Assembly: GCF_042100115.1 (NCBI RefSeq)
Contig: NC_091277.1
Location: 1,860,001-1,924,000 of the forward strand
Origin: Alternaria dauci
Taxonomy: Eukaryota; Ascomycota; Dothideomycetes; Pleosporales; Pleosporaceae
Length of the DNA stretch: 64,000 bases
Direction: 5' to 3'
Shown: positions 1-15,886 of the stretch, in pieces
Layout: each line of letters begins with the position of its first letter
How positions within the stretch are numbered: position 1 is the first letter of the stretch
Made by a program: the position numbers and the translations under genes
Notes under the pieces: generated by a model
Told to the model about the DNA's origin: nothing
The model's input: the letters and a program-made list of their open reading frames with translations, nothing else
Databases searched by the model: none

Positions 1-46
1 GATTCAGCACAAAGGGAGGCTTTTGGTATAATCTGACGCCTCGCAG

Positions 47-787
47 GTCATGTGCATAGGCAGGAACTATGCCGACCACATCAAGGAGCTGTCCAGTGCT
101 ACGCCCAAGCAGCCTTTCTTCTTCTTGAAGCCACCATCGTCCATCTTGCTACCAGGCGCTGGCCCAGTTCTGCGACCTCGTGGTGTGAACATGCACTACG
201 AAGTTGAGCTCGGTCTCATCATGGGCAAGACAATAAGGGATCTGCATCCTGAGGATACTAAAGGTGCTATGGATGCTATTGAAGGTACTACGAACGCCAC
301 ACATGGAGCCAAGTGTAACACTACATGGCGTTCCTATTGAACTAACTTCCGAAATACAGGCTACATTCTCGCTATCGACATGACCGCACGTAATGTGCAG
401 GACGAGGCGAAAAGAAAAGGCCTCCCGTGGTCCATTGCGAAGGGTTTCGACACATTTATGCCCATCAGCAACTTCATCGCGAAGAACCGCATCCCAGACC
501 CACAGAAAGCACACCTTTGGCTTTCAGTCAACAACGAGATGAAGCAATCCGACAACACTGAATTGATGCTTTTCCGGATCCCAAGACAGCTGAGCGACAT
601 CAGCAGGGTCATGACGCTGGAAAAGGGCGACATTGTACTAACAGGAACGCCAAAGGGTGTGGGTCCAGTAAAGACGGGTGATGTCATGCGTGCGGGAATC
701 AAGGTGGATGGTAAAGATATCGAAGAGGCGAACCTGGAAGTGCCAGTTGCGGATCGCGAGGGTTTGTACGAGTTCAGTGAAACATAA
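47..787 (+). CDS. Fumarylacetoacetate hydrolase-family protein, FAHD1-like (5' partial)
   Basis: The family cleaves acylpyruvates or decarboxylates oxaloacetate, usually in mitochondria. The readable part begins right after a likely acceptor (tcgcag, ending at 46), so the true start is in an exon outside the window; the ATG at 50 lies inside the conserved VMCIGRNYADH motif and is probably internal. Exons are 47-284 and 360-787, with a GT-AG intron at 285-359 that has a ctaac branch site. The second exon opens in frame as GYILAIDMTARNVQ. Candidate metal ligands are the glutamates of YEVELGL and the aspartate of AIDMTARN; the TLEKGDIVLTGTPKGVG loop is typical of the fold. The gene converges with the next one, leaving only 53 bp between stop codons. 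Family assignment is firm; the exact substrate is inferred. Confidence 0.9.
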
Positions 788-840
788 GGCGGTGTTTCCA
801 TACGTGAACAAAGATCGGAGTTCATTAGCTCTTGAAAAAT

Positions 841-2684
841 CTAAGAAGCGTCGAGTTCAGAGATCTCTGCTTTCGTCCCTGTGCCGCTAGACCTCTTACT
901 GGCTCTACCTGCACCAACAGCTACTTTGGTCCGGCTGGACGTGGTTCGTGTGCTTGGAGGCTTCGAATTGGCCTTGTAAGGCGATATATTAATTCTGTCC
1001 GCTGTGGAGCTTTTCGTGTCATCGCTCTCACTATGTCCGAGCCTTGCTGCTTTTTGCGGGTTCCTTAGAATGACGATCAACGATCTTTGTTCATGTAGAC
1101 TTAAATCATCTGGTCGAACCGGGGAAGGATTCCTTTTCTTCGCAGGCGGTGTGACAGCCTTTTGCACGCTCGATTTGACGGAGCCTCTTGTGATCCGCTC
1201 GGTATGTTCCATGGTTGTCTTCTTGGCTGGACCTACTGCAGCACTTCGCTTTGAGTTTGCCGTTCTTCTCTGTGTAGCCCGAGTTGCTGTGCTGGGTTTG
1301 GTTTTGACTTGATCTGGTTCTTGCACATGGGCAGTCTTTCGCTTCTTGCGCGACGATGAAGCAGGCTTGACCAGTTGTATAGATGAAAGAGGTGTAGAGC
1401 TACCTGCTCCTGGTGGCTTTTGCTCCTCAGCCTCCTGTGCTTGATTTTTCTTAGCTTGGGCACGTGTCAGGCGTTGAGTTTGAGGCTCTTTCTCAGGTAG
1501 CTTCCGCTTTCTCGGAACAGCTTTACTGGCGACCGATGTTGACTGCGGAGCAACTCTGGCACGTGGGCGGGTTTTACGCGTTGAGGCTGGGACTGGTGCT
1601 GGGGCTGGAGATGTGCGGTTGTGGTGGAGTAGTTGTGTCGGAGGTGGAGAGACTCTGACATGTGAGGGAGCCTCGCACGTTGGAATTGGAGCCGGGCCTC
1701 GAGACTGGTGGATGTGTGGCAGAAGCTGAGTTGCAGGGGGAACGCTATATTCTAGTTTGTTAGGCAAATCCCGGAACTCTTTTTGTTCTTCTAGATTTTG
1801 AAGCAAAATGGAGTCGTGGATCGATGGCCTCTGCATCAGTCTATGTCTGGCCGACTTTGTCGGGCTATCTAGAGTTATTGTTGGAGCGAAGGCGGTGTTT
1901 GGATTCCTGTTATCATCAACAACATTGTACAATGTCATTTCGGAAAACTGCCTTACCTGTCTCTCATCTCTGGGCTTTGTGGAACCTGGATTTGTTCACA
2001 TGTAATCTTTTGCATAGGTGTCGAGTCTTCTTCGTCGGCTTCAGTAGTCGCTTCTGAAAGCACGGCGTTCGGAAACGGAGGTGGCGTAAGAGCTCTCGTG
2101 ATGGATGTCTGGGGCCTGGGAATTGTTTGGGAACCAGCGGTATTGGTAGTGTGATCCGGTTGGACAGCTCTGAGATGGGTGACTTCTTTTTCCAAGCTTC
2201 TGATCCGGCGGGTATCTTCAGTTCGACCAGCTTCCAGAACGTCAAGACGTAAAAGAACATTTTGGAGATCTCTAGGGACCTGTCTAAGTTTGTCCAGATC
2301 CTCTGTGGCATGGGACATAACATTGTCCAGCTCGATCTGCTTCTGCCTGACGTGCTTGTTTGTGTCAACGAAGATGCCCAGGCGTTTCATCTCGCCCACT
2401 GCCCACTTTTCGAATGCTTTGTCGTCATCTTCGGCTTCGATTGCTGCGAGTTTCTGCTCTAGATGACGGACTCTAGATGTAGCAGCCTCTGCAGCCTCCG
2501 CAACATGTTCGGTAGTTCTGATCCGGGCATCGTACTCTTCGTGCTGTCTCTGGAGTTTGCGCATCTCCGTGAGTAGGTGAGCGTGTTGCTGTTTCATTTC
2601 TGGCCCCCACAGCAAAACCTCCGCCGATGCGAATGGCATACGTGAGTCGATCTCGCCGGCCGTGCTCGGCCGTCGGGGAGCCAT
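841..2684 (-). CDS. Unrecognised coiled-coil protein with a basic low-complexity tail
   Basis: I do not recognise this protein. Exons are 2684-1957 and 1906-841; the 50-nt intron (1956-1907, GTAAGG...ACAG) keeps the frame. I chose the ATG at 2684 for its strong context (gctgccATGgct); an in-frame ATG at 2816 would add 44 residues. The first half is predicted coiled coil, with heptad-like runs in the region following HAHLLTEMRKLQRQHEEYD and around VRHLEQKLAAIE. The second half is disordered and rich in Lys, Arg, Ser and Pro, with short nuclear-localisation-like clusters such as PRKRKLPEKE and SRKKRKT. A nuclear or chromatin-associated structural role is possible but is only inferred from composition. 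Confidence 0.65.
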
Positions 2685-3023
2685 GGCAGCAGAATGTGGA
2701 GTAGCAATCCAACGGCAGCGGACAAGGCGGTGCGTTGTTGCAGGTAGTGGTACGGCGTTGCTGCTCAGAGACGAGACCGACTGAAAACGCATGAGCTGTG
2801 AGGTGAGAGACAACACTCAGCACGTGATGGTGGGCCTTGTCGCGAGAAGCAGGTGCGACGCTCTGCGGCTTCCTCAGTTGAGCAGCCTCAGTGGGTAATA
2901 TCATCTCAACAATCTGCTACTTCAACAAGTCAATACGGTCCAGGCAACAATACAAGCGGTGAAGTAAACTCTTTCTTATTTCTTGCTACCTATTAGGTAC
3001 ATTCCACATTCCACTCAATCAGA

Positions 3024-5356
3024 TTAAGCAGCATGCTTCGGGTCCTTGGGCGCGTCTATTACATCGTCTCTCTTCATGATGCGAATCTTAGTGTCTTTCT
3101 TCGCGCTATCTCCATCCGATTCAGACTCCTTCGGCCGTTCTGCGACGCTTTTATCGTAGCTGCTCGGATCGATACCGAGAATGCCACCTACGTTGTTACG
3201 GTCACCAGGAACAGAGAATTCACGGAAAGCATAGCGCCATTCGTTGAGGAAGCCACGAATAGCCTTGCCAACTTTGTCCTTGCCGTTCTTGGAGTGGTGG
3301 CCGGTTCCTGTGATGGCATACACTGGACGGGAGGATGAGCTGTGCTTTAGAAGGATGCCCTCGAGGTATGACACGGATTCATCTGGATGTAGACCTGAGC
3401 GACGTTAGTCCTGCTGCAAATCAAAATGTCCAATTCGACTTACCGTGAAGATCAACATACAACTCTCTTGAGCTGTCGCTGTCCTTGTTGCGATCTTCGT
3501 AAAGAATCCGAGCAGCTTCACGGTGGGCTTCACGCATCAGGTTGTTCTCACTCTGCCCCCTAAGACTAAGAGCTTTAGCCGCGCGCGAATCACTGCGGTT
3601 CCAGGCCTGAGCAGCGCTGATTGGTGTTAGCGTGGGGTGCACCGTGTGAAGACGAACATGTCCTACCTCTGCAAAAACTTGTTGCGCAGACTACCATGCT
3701 TAAAGGCCTCGGCACGAGCTTTGAGGTACGCTTGATTACCCTTCTCACCGGTCTCCAACCATGGAATATGTTGAGGTGCAGGTATTGCCTGTGCAGCCAC
3801 ACTGTTCTCGCGAGATCCGGTAAAGCTTTTGGTTGGCCTTAATCCCTTGCGGACCGGTGTGGCAGGAGCAGGGACAGGGGACATGCGAACGACATCTGCA
3901 AGGTTGTTAGGTCCTGGGGCATCCTTGTGATGGCCATGTCCACCCCGCTTGCCGTGATGACGCTTTCCAGTCTTAGCAGCGGCAGCGGAACCTAGACTGG
4001 GGAAAGCATCATTGTCGTCCACTGCGAGTACTGAAGGTGTAGTAGCACGTGAGGTCTGGCGACTGCCGGTTCTAGATTGCGGGCGACTACCGCTTCCAGG
4101 AGTGAAATTGGCAAACGGACTAAGCCCTGGTGGAGGACGGGTAGGGCCACCACTAGTAAGGCCGTAGAGCTGCTCCAAAGAGGTTGCAGCTGATGTTATT
4201 GATGGGGTACCTAGGGGCGAACCGTTGTAGTGGAGTGTGGGGAACTCATAATCAGACATCTGGAAGTTGGGTATAGGCGGAGTCTGGACGTCTGAAACAG
4301 CCATACGAGCCATGAGAGCAGAGGGATCATGTGAGAAGAGGCATGTATCACCAGCTAGGCAGTTTCCATTTAGGAAATATCTGCAGTGAGGGTTAGTTTA
4401 AGATACCCGGAGGCATGTGTATACACCTACTTGCACAGTGTCTTGCTGGTGTCGTGGCTGAACCTGCAATCTGCTCTGGCACAATGTCCGGTTGATAGGA
4501 AGTACTTGCACACGATGTTGCTTTTCTGCTGGCCTACGGGTGTACTGGGCCTGAACGCCGGACTCATAGACTTTCCGATGACATATCCAGGATGCTCTGA
4601 AGGAGTAGCGGGGAGCTGTTGTACGTCGAGTTGCTGGCCCATCAGTGCCAGCAGGGCAGCACTGAGATCATATCCATTAGCCTCCAAGACCTTCTCAAGC
4701 TCTTCGTCTGATCGGTCGTCCCTCAGAATGGAGCGCAACATGTCGTACGGGCCCATGTCCATGGTCTGAGGCTGCACCCATTCGGCCGCGGCACCATTGA
4801 GCGTGCCGTCACCGAGGAGGGAGGATTCGGTGCTTGCAGCATCGTCGTTGACCAACCAGTCGACCGAGTGGCCGTCGAGATCGCCATAGGACTCTGTGTT
4901 GAGACTTGCGCACTCGCTGAACTGATATGCGCTCAGGCTGGGGCTGTGGGGAATATGCGGTGTGGAAAAAGCAAGTCGCGGCGAGGGTCGCGGAGAAGTA
5001 AAGGGGGACGCAGTCGACGACTTTGTGCGTGCGAAGCCGGGTGGACCTATGCCGAAGCCTGGCGGAGGGTGCACCATGCGCGGAGAGTTGTTGACGGGAG
5101 TCGGGGCGCGGTTGGCCTGCCAGGGAGCGGGCGAGGGGCGGCGGATGATGGTATGGCGACTGGGAGGAGAGCTGGAAGAGCTGCCGGCGTCGCGGTAGCG
5201 CCACAGGCAGTCGAGGACAATGTTCTCGAGCGACTTGCCGGTAAGGTTTGTCTCCTTGCGCAGAAGCTCCTCGAGCTTGTCCGTCTTATCCTCCTCATCC
5301 AGGGCCTCGTCCTGCAACACGGGCAGCGCCTTTTCGTACAAATCGTCGGCGACCAT
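3024..5356 (-). CDS. CUE, double CCCH zinc finger, DUF1771 and Smr domain protein (Cue2-like)
   Basis: Likely an RNA-binding protein with an Smr nuclease domain; yeast Cue2, which has CUE and Smr domains, cleaves mRNA at collided ribosomes. Exons are 5356-4431, 4380-3667, 3616-3444 and 3394-3024 (727 codons, all introns 49-50 nt). Domains in order: a helical N-terminus; a CUE-like segment at about residues 204-240 (YDMLRSILRDDRSDEELEKV); CCCH fingers at about 283-301 (C-x8-C-x4-C-x3-H) and 308-326 (C-x7-C-x5-C-x3-H), the second split by intron 1; DUF1771 at about 547-600; and Smr from about 602, with its VDLHGLHPDE motif spanning intron 3 and the GTGHHSKNGK loop. The ATG at 5356 has a good context (cgccATGg). 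Orthology with Cue2 is inferred from architecture; the zinc fingers are absent from yeast Cue2. Confidence 0.88.
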
Positions 5357-6438
5357 GGCGATTGATTATTTCCAAGCAAGGGAACAAGTATATTGGGGTG
5401 ATGGGCGGTCAGAATGGGCGCGCGGGATGGGCGCTTGGGGTCAGAGGTCTTGGTCGAGACAGGAGGCCGTCGGGGGTGATTACATGTACTGCGGGTAATG
5501 GCAGAGGAGCGACCGGCGCGTCACAGAGGGAATGAAGCTGCAACGAAGGGCAATAACCAGTCCCGCAGCCTTTCTCTGCAGGACACACCAAGTGCGCCGG
5601 AACGGGCAGAGTGAATGAATGCCTGGGGCGATCGCGAGCGCGAATGAAGCTCGAGGGACTAGGCTCAACTACGTAGGGGTGGGGGATGCTTGCACCGTGC
5701 AGCAACGTCGACCATACAGCGGGAACGGTTATCTCCTACACTTGGGTCCCAGACTGCCCTACATGGCCCTAGAGCCGGTAGTTGCTGATAGAGAGATGCG
5801 TGTGCTGTGTGTCTTGGCTGAGCGTTGGTAACGGCCAGGGCTGAGACTGCAGCGCTGAAATGGCACTCGTCGGCGGAAAAGAAGCTGCAACATATGCCTC
5901 AAGTATCCCTCGAACACGGTCCTGGACGCCACACTGCGGCCAGAGGCTGAGCAAGGTCACGTGTCTGCATGTTGCGGGTCGGTGGAGACATGCACTGGAG
6001 CTGTCCAACTTTACCTACCTATGCATTTGCTACTGCATACATCTCGATATGCACACATCGAAATGCAGTTGTCGACGCCTTCCCAGTCTCCATACGCGCT
6101 GTCAACGCGCATGCCAAAAAGGAATGTTGTTTCAACTCGGGGTAGATCTGATCTGATCGCCTAATGCAGGGCGGATGCACCACGTTCGTCCGCCCGGATG
6201 ACGATGAAACCAAGGGCTCTCCAGCGGCGCGCCCACTAGCATTAGCATCTCACACCAGAGCTGTCTCCAACCCTCTACTATCACCACACGGAATGTCCGC
6301 ATCCGCTCGTATCAGCTAACACCCTCCCGTTGCCCTCCTATTGCATTCCGTACCCCATTCACATCCTCTTACCTCCGCATACCTCCGCGCCACTCCGGTG
6401 AGCGCTCTCTCCAACACTAAACGTAGGCATCAGCTAGC
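5357..6438. promoter_or_regulatory. Divergent intergenic region, Cue2-like gene / tvp38
   Basis: This 1.1-kb region lies between two divergently transcribed genes and should hold both promoters. The 150 bp before the tvp38 ATG are pyrimidine-rich, as fungal transcription start regions usually are. Short open frames here show no recognisable protein. I see no RNA gene or repeat. Confidence 0.5.
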
Positions 6439-7640
6439 ATGCCCGCAAGCGACTATGATGTCCGCGCTCTTGCGCTCCCACTAGACGACGAGGAAACAGG
6501 CCAGACGCCAATATGGAGTCGACGTTCGCAATCATCTACCTTCCGGCGCAATCCCTCGCACCAGAGCCAACAGAGCACATGGCGGCAGCGCGCCATGGAC
6601 AAGTACGATACGCTCTCGCGACGAGTCCTCGACCAATACAATAAACTTTCTCCCTTGCAGAAAGTGCTCTTCTTTGTAGCGAATGTGGCCTTGGCAGTAG
6701 GCGGCATACTGTTCTTGGTGTATAATGAGCGCATATTCGGGGCCTTGCTACCCGTCGCGAAGAAGTGGAGAGACGTCACAGCCGGATGGCTGGTACTCTG
6801 GGCCTTGATATTTGTTGTATCATTCCCGCCATTAATTGGATATTCGAGCTTGCTCACCATCGCCGGCTTCGTCTATGGATTTCCGAATGGGTAAGGTTGT
6901 CAGGACATTTACTACATCCAATCTGACATCAGACTAGTTGGTTCATCGCCGCGACAGCGACAGTCGCCGGTAGCACGGCGTCCTTCCTCCTTTCGCGTAC
7001 CATCCTTAAGAAGATGGTCCACCGTCTAATAGCGAATGACACGCGCTTCGCCGCCCTCTCCCTAACCCTCAAGCACGATGGTCTTAAACTTCTCATCATG
7101 TACCGACTATGTCCCCTACCATACTCCATATCCAACGGCGCTGTCGCGACCTTCCCAACCGTACACTGGGCGTCGTACGCTCTAGCTACTGCTATCGTAT
7201 CACCAAAGCTTATGCTACATATCTTCATCGGCAGCCAGCTCGAGAAGATTGCTGAAAGCGGAGGGAAAATGGACCCTGGCACAAAAGCTCTTTCCTACAT
7301 TTCCATCCTCATTGGTCTTATTGCGGGCGTTACCACGGGTTGGCTCGTGTACCGCAAGACCAAGGCTCGCGCTGCACAGCTTGAGGCTGAAGAGCGTGCG
7401 GGTATCCGTCGCATGAGTATCGAAGACTTGGAGAACGAATACGCGGATGACCCGGGAGCCCTGGAAGCTGCTGAACGGTTACGTGAGGAAGATGATGATA
7501 TCAGTCTGCGGACAACCTGGGACGATGAGTACAGAGACGAGCCTCCGGAGACGGGTGATGCTGTGGACATTGGTGATGACCCGTTCAAGGATGGCGATGC
7601 CAGTGACAGCGAGGAGCGAGGACGCGCAAGGCGGAAATAG
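6439..7640 (+). CDS. tvp38: Tvp38/TMEM64-family Golgi membrane protein
   Basis: A VTT (SNARE-associated/DedA-like) membrane protein of the Golgi and endosomes, related to scramblase-type proteins. Exons are 6439-6890 and 6938-7640 (384 codons) with a 47-nt GT-AG intron; the splice restores [15 protein letters not shown]. The protein has a soluble N-tail, a transmembrane segment after the [15 protein letters not shown] motif, a second near [18 protein letters not shown], the VTT core with [10 protein letters not shown] and the signature [14 protein letters not shown], a late segment ([18 protein letters not shown]) and an acidic C-terminal tail of about 90 residues ending in a basic RGRARRK. 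The start ATG is the first in the frame after a pyrimidine-rich leader. Assignment is firm by family; the acidic tail is variable in such proteins. Confidence 0.92.
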
Positions 7641-8003
7641 ATGTATTTGCATAGAGCACTTTTGCTTAGGCCATTTGGGTATGCCGAATACCTCCTATAG
7701 ACTATTAGAATCGAGATCGCATCGTCAAATTTCTTTACTTTTGTTAGATTGCCTTGTCACATGTCGACTGTCACAATCAGCAAGAACCATATTCGTCCTC
7801 TTCATAGTCCGGGCTCTCTTATGATACTTCAGCATGAAGTAAGAACTTCCCAACGTTCATGGAAGAAACTGCCAAAGCATACCCTGGGTGTATTCGTTGT
7901 ATTGTGCTCTACCAGATGTAAAGGCAAAGCACAACGTCTACTCCTAAGACACGTTTTAGTGTGTGAAGTACAACAGAAAGTAAACGGTTCCTCTTTACAT
8001 TAT

Positions 8004-8106
8004 CAGTACTGCCATACAAGAGAAACATTGAACTCCACCCCTGTAGTTGCCTAGGTACAGTATTGCTATACAAGCGAAGATTCATTGCTCCCTGTAGTCG
8101 CCTAGT
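8004..8106. repeat. Imperfect direct duplication, two copies of about 50 bp
   Basis: Copy 1 (8004-8055) and copy 2 (8058-8106) share cagtaYtgcYatacaagMgaa at their start and ctgtagtYgcctag at their end, with a variable middle that contains a degenerate attg...ctcc. The differences are mostly transitions, consistent with an old duplication that has since decayed. Confidence 0.6.
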
Positions 8107-8337
8107 AGGGCGTTAACATATAATTTCGCTCCAGCCGGGTATAACGGATATTGTACATTTCACTACAGACCAGGGTTGTTATCGGCATCGTCAATGTAAG
8201 CTTCGGGATGGAGTGTTGAAGTGGAAGTTGAGAAATGGAAATTTGAAGAGCTAGCAGTTGCTTAAATATTTCTGCAGCCTCGAGTACTATGGTTGCGAGC
8301 CTGGAGGCGAGCTACGAACCACGGTTGTCGACTGAAA

Positions 8338-8452
8338 AACTCCTCTTCTGCTTTAACTCCTCTTCTGCTTTAACTCCTCTTCTGCTTTAACTCCTCTTCT
8401 GCTTTAACTCCTCTTCTACTTTAACTCCTCTTCTACTTTAACTCCTCTTCTC
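8338..8452. repeat. 17-bp tandem repeat, about 6.8 units
   Basis: The unit is aactcctcttctgcttt, starting at 8338. Units 1-4 are identical; units 5 and 6 (8406-8439) carry one g-to-a change; unit 7 is truncated. The strand is pure pyrimidine except for the aa pair and one g. There are no unique spacers, so it is a minisatellite and not a CRISPR array. Confidence 0.9.
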
Positions 8453-8540
8453 CCTAACGTCGCCGCGACTATCTAGAACCGCTTAAAGTTTAGGGCTTTA
8501 GTTTTAACCTATCTATTATTAAACTATATATAGCTGTATA

Positions 8541-8576
8541 CAGTAAAAATAGGTGTTTAGGAAACACACCTTTACT
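8541..8576. repeat. Short inverted repeat (hairpin) in AT-rich DNA
   Basis: The left arm cagtaaaaataggtgttt and the right arm aaacacacctttactg pair across a 3-nt loop with small mismatches. The palindrome ctgtatacag overlaps the left edge (8534-8543). It could be the end or core of a degenerate miniature element; no target-site duplication is visible. Confidence 0.45.
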
Positions 8577-8989
8577 GCGATTTATTACAGTGTCTTTTAA
8601 CAGTGTTGTGCTTGCGTCTTTTACCAGCACGTTTATCATTTGAATTAGCATCGTCATAGGACCATCACACATATAACATCGATCTAACAGAGGAAACGTT
8701 CATTTGTCATATACAGAGCCCAGCCATCCCATTCTCATGAGCTGACTGGCCATACATGTACCGCTAACAAGAGCACAGGGAATCACAGGAGGTATTCGTC
8801 GACCAAGGTAGGCGTGCGTTGCCAGGCTGAGGTCAATGCAGAAAAACGAACAAATCTTCCATATTGAGACACAGCTGATGGCGAGGACGCATCTTCTATT
8901 ATACATCTATTCTCAAAGACCAATCAGCACTTTTTGGCCCCTCAGAACATTGGAATAGACAGTACCCACTCTTCCAGCCTTCAACTCGT

Positions 8990-12975
<3,986 letters not shown>

Positions 12976-13824
12976 GGCTGCGGCTGCTCAAGAGTCTATT
13001 TCGGAGGCTCTGCAACCAATTGAGATTGATGCAGGTATGGAAGAGGGGAGATGGTGATGGAGGTGAGGATGGGGAGCTCTGCTGTGAGGAAGAAAGTCCT
13101 GCGGTTCGGGAGGAAAGCGCGGACCTTGGCGTCCACCACTAATCCTAAAAAAGCCGCATCTCAACCGAGCTCCCTCTCTCCAACACCACGTTGGCCCTGC
13201 TCGAGAGTGATTCGATGCGCACGCACGGGGTGAAAAACCGTCCGAGGCATCGTGCTTTGTTTATGCGCCCTCTTGCGGTCACGCCCGGGACTCTGCAGCA
13301 CATCTCGAGCTTGGCAGATGAACCTGAGAGGACATGGTCAAGTACCCCACACTTTGATAGAGATAGAGTAGACGATGGTGGATACCTCCGGACTACGTCT
13401 CGGTTTACGATACAACTCAGACCACTGGAGCTTCTCCTAGCTTCGTACCATCACACTCCAAGTAAACACAGTCGGCTTCAAAAACTTGGTTGGCTTTCTT
13501 GCTTATAGGCTCTAGTCTCACATCCAACTTAAGAGACACCCACGCCTAGTAGTGTTTAACACATTCTAAATTGGTATCCTACCATGTTGTATGAATCTCA
13601 AGAAACATGCAGCCAATCATGCAAACTCGAACACCAAAAGACAACACATGCCTCTAAGACGCCGCGTACACCTTGCTCCTGCGCAATGCTTTCTTCTCTT
13701 GCGGTATTCATACACTGTTGCTTTGTCTCCCGGTCCTCCAACGCCTCTCCTGATTATCCTGCAAGTGCCAGTAGCCGAGTGCTCATCTGCTCATACACTG
13801 TGAATCTATCCTCGTGGCCTGTCC
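12976..13824. promoter_or_regulatory. atp1 upstream region / mpo1-like 3' flank
   Basis: Both neighbours run on the minus strand, so the atp1 promoter lies in the part next to 12976. I see no further gene, RNA gene or repeat in these 850 bases. Confidence 0.4.
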
Positions 13825-14555
13825 TCATTTCGTAGACCCGTTCTGACCCTTCTCCTTGCTCTTCTTGAACTTTGCAATCTCCACCTCAACAGCCTGGTCT
13901 ATCCGGCGCTTCAGTTCGGGGCGGTAGCCGAGCTTGAAGAGTATCTCGAACCAGACGAAAAAGGGCGCCAGGAAGATAGCCTGTACGAGGTTGTCCAGTA
14001 GCGCTGGGGCTCTTCCCTCGAACTTCCCGTGTCCGACAAATTGGGCAATCCAGCATGCAATGTTGACTGCGCCGGCCCAGGAGTTGGCGGTCGCACCATA
14101 GGTCGATGTGAGGTGGTTCGCATACGCGGTGCCGCCGATGAGAATCGGAGCAAGCATGGCGCCTGCAACGGGCTCCATGAGAATGTACAAAGTCGAATAT
14201 AAGACGGCTCCGACGGTGCCGACGTTGAGCGGGAGATTAGGTACGGAGAGCCATGCCGGTAGTGGAACGGCAGGCGTGTTGGTGAGCTAGGCCCGTGTTA
14301 GAGACACCCCAGTGTTAGCTGTCAAGATTCTCACCAGTAGGAAAGATGTCAACAGAATGGGAGGAACACAGAGCAGATGTATCCCGACGTTGACCTGGCA
14401 CACGGCATGTTAGTTGACATGTGAAGATGCCCCGTGCTGATATCGCCTACTTTATTATGGTGGTATGCTCCATACTACGTTCCAGTCAGCTCAGTACAGA
14501 CATCTGTTGAAGCATGACGTACGAAGACAAGTTGTTTCTCCAGATTGAGAGACAT
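13825..14555 (-). CDS. Mpo1-like (DUF962) membrane dioxygenase
   Basis: Yeast Mpo1 is an ER Fe(II) dioxygenase of fatty-acid alpha-oxidation that removes one carbon from 2-hydroxy fatty acids. Exons are 14555-14523, 14474-14451, 14394-14335 and 14286-13825 (192 codons), including very short first and second exons of 11 and 8 codons. The N-terminus reads MSLNLEKQLVFYGAYHHNKV followed by NVGIHLLCVPPIL, matching the family signature with its conserved histidines (YHHNKVNVGIH). A second histidine cluster is in WIAQFVGHGKFEGRAPALLD. Several hydrophobic segments support a multi-pass membrane protein, and the C-terminus is charged (KFKKSKEKGQ). It is divergently arranged with rpb7. The family call is firm; the substrate is inferred from yeast. 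Confidence 0.88.
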
Positions 14556-15216
14556 GATGCCGGATGGGGGGAACTTGGGCGCGTGTCAAAAGAGTGGGAT
14601 GGCCGGCAAGAGGCTAAATCATGTCTTGGAGATGCAGCGTGAAGAGGTCGAGCTCGGATAGCGTGGAAAGACCAGTGCACCGGCCGCGGGAGCCCGAGAG
14701 AATGATGGCGCAGGGTGAATGGCTATCACGACATGGGTGTGTGGGGGTGCGCAAGCTGGCAGGTGGGAGCTGTGTCGCTGCTCGGGCCTTAGCGAGTGAT
14801 TTTCCGCGCCGAGAGCCCTGCAGCCTCTGGAAGTTCATCCTCCCTGTCGCGACCACTGCCCTGCCAGCACTCACCACTCGGCCCTCATCTGCGACCACTG
14901 CATACCTTCGACTTCTACGAGCGGCGCGCACACTCTGGACACTGTGCGCATGGGCTGCTGGATATAATAATCAGGGCTGCGTTGCAGGCCGAAGGCGCGT
15001 CTCGCTGAAGCACGCGCATTCAATACCACACACACTGTCGACTCTTCACTGGGCCCGTCAGAATAAAGACAATAAAGTCGCGTAATACCAAGAAAGGCCG
15101 TCCCTCTGCCATTCCACCGTATACCGATCTCTACCGTTGAACCGTGCAACTTCGTCTACCTCACCCCCAAGAACCGCGCGCATCTACCTCACCGTATTCC
15201 TCGCACAACGCGCAAC
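14556..15216. promoter_or_regulatory. Divergent promoter region, mpo1-like / rpb7
   Basis: A 661-bp region between two divergent starts. The last 100 bp before the rpb7 ATG are rich in pyrimidines (tctacc, cctcac). No RNA gene or repeat is visible. Confidence 0.4.
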
Positions 15217-15886
15217 ATGTTTTTCCTCAAAGAACTCGAGAAGACTATCCAGTTGCATCCCTCATACTTTGGTCCCCTCATCCGTCAGCACATCCATCGC
15301 GAGCTGCTGCAGAAAGAGGAGGGATCGAGCACCGGAAAGTACACCATCGTGTGCATTCTGGACTCGTTCGACATCTCTGATGGCAAGGTGATGCCTGGCT
15401 CTGGATCTGCAGAGTACGTTGTGCACTACAAGGCAGTCGTATGGCGGCCCTACAAAGGCGAGGTGGTACGTGGAGTCGTCCGACGCGATCATCGAGTCCT
15501 CCGCTAACCATGTCAAGATGGACGGCATTGTTACCTCAGTGTTGCGTACTGGATTCTTCGTCGACTGCGGCTCTTTGCAGGCCTTTGTGGGACGTAGTGT
15601 AGTTCTCACCATACCTCCATGCACCTACCCGTCACTGACAGCGACAGATGATCCCTGCTGAAATCAAGTTCGATGCGAACGCTACACCCCCGCAGTGGAC
15701 AGACGATGGAGAACAGGTCATCGAAAAGGGCACCAACATTCGCATCAAGATCAAAGGTCTCCGATCCGAGGTTGACAAGATGTATGCCGTAGGCACCATG
15801 AAGGAGGTAAGATTGTCCACTGTCAGCCGTATTGACTATTGGCTAAGCAAGGCTTCTAGGATTATCTCGGTCCATTGCCGTCGTAG
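15217..15886 (+). CDS. rpb7: RNA polymerase II subunit Rpb7
   Basis: With Rpb4 this subunit forms the stalk of RNA polymerase II. Exons are 15217-15465, 15518-15598, 15648-15806 and 15860-15886, totalling 171 codons, the usual Rpb7 length. The N-terminal tip domain begins MFFLKELEKTIQLHPSYFGP, the hallmark of the family; the C-terminal S1/OB domain includes GIVTSVLRTGFFVDCG and ends with the conserved KEDYLGPLPS, whose last nine codons form their own exon. All three introns are GT-AG and 49-53 nt long, each at phase 0. The short terminal exon is easily missed by gene predictors. Confidence 0.97.

Larger units (their letters stand above)
7641..8989. other. Gene-free region with repeats between tvp38 and atp1 3' ends
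   Basis: The two flanking genes converge here. No credible coding sequence is visible. The region holds an imperfect direct duplication at 8004-8106, a 17-bp tandem repeat at 8338-8452, an AT-rich stretch at about 8480-8650 and a hairpin at 8541-8576. It looks like the remains of small mobile or repetitive DNA. Confidence 0.6.

Noticed and set aside
8338..8452. Possible CRISPR-like array
   Set aside because: Head-to-tail 17-bp units without spacers in a fungal nuclear genome; a minisatellite.
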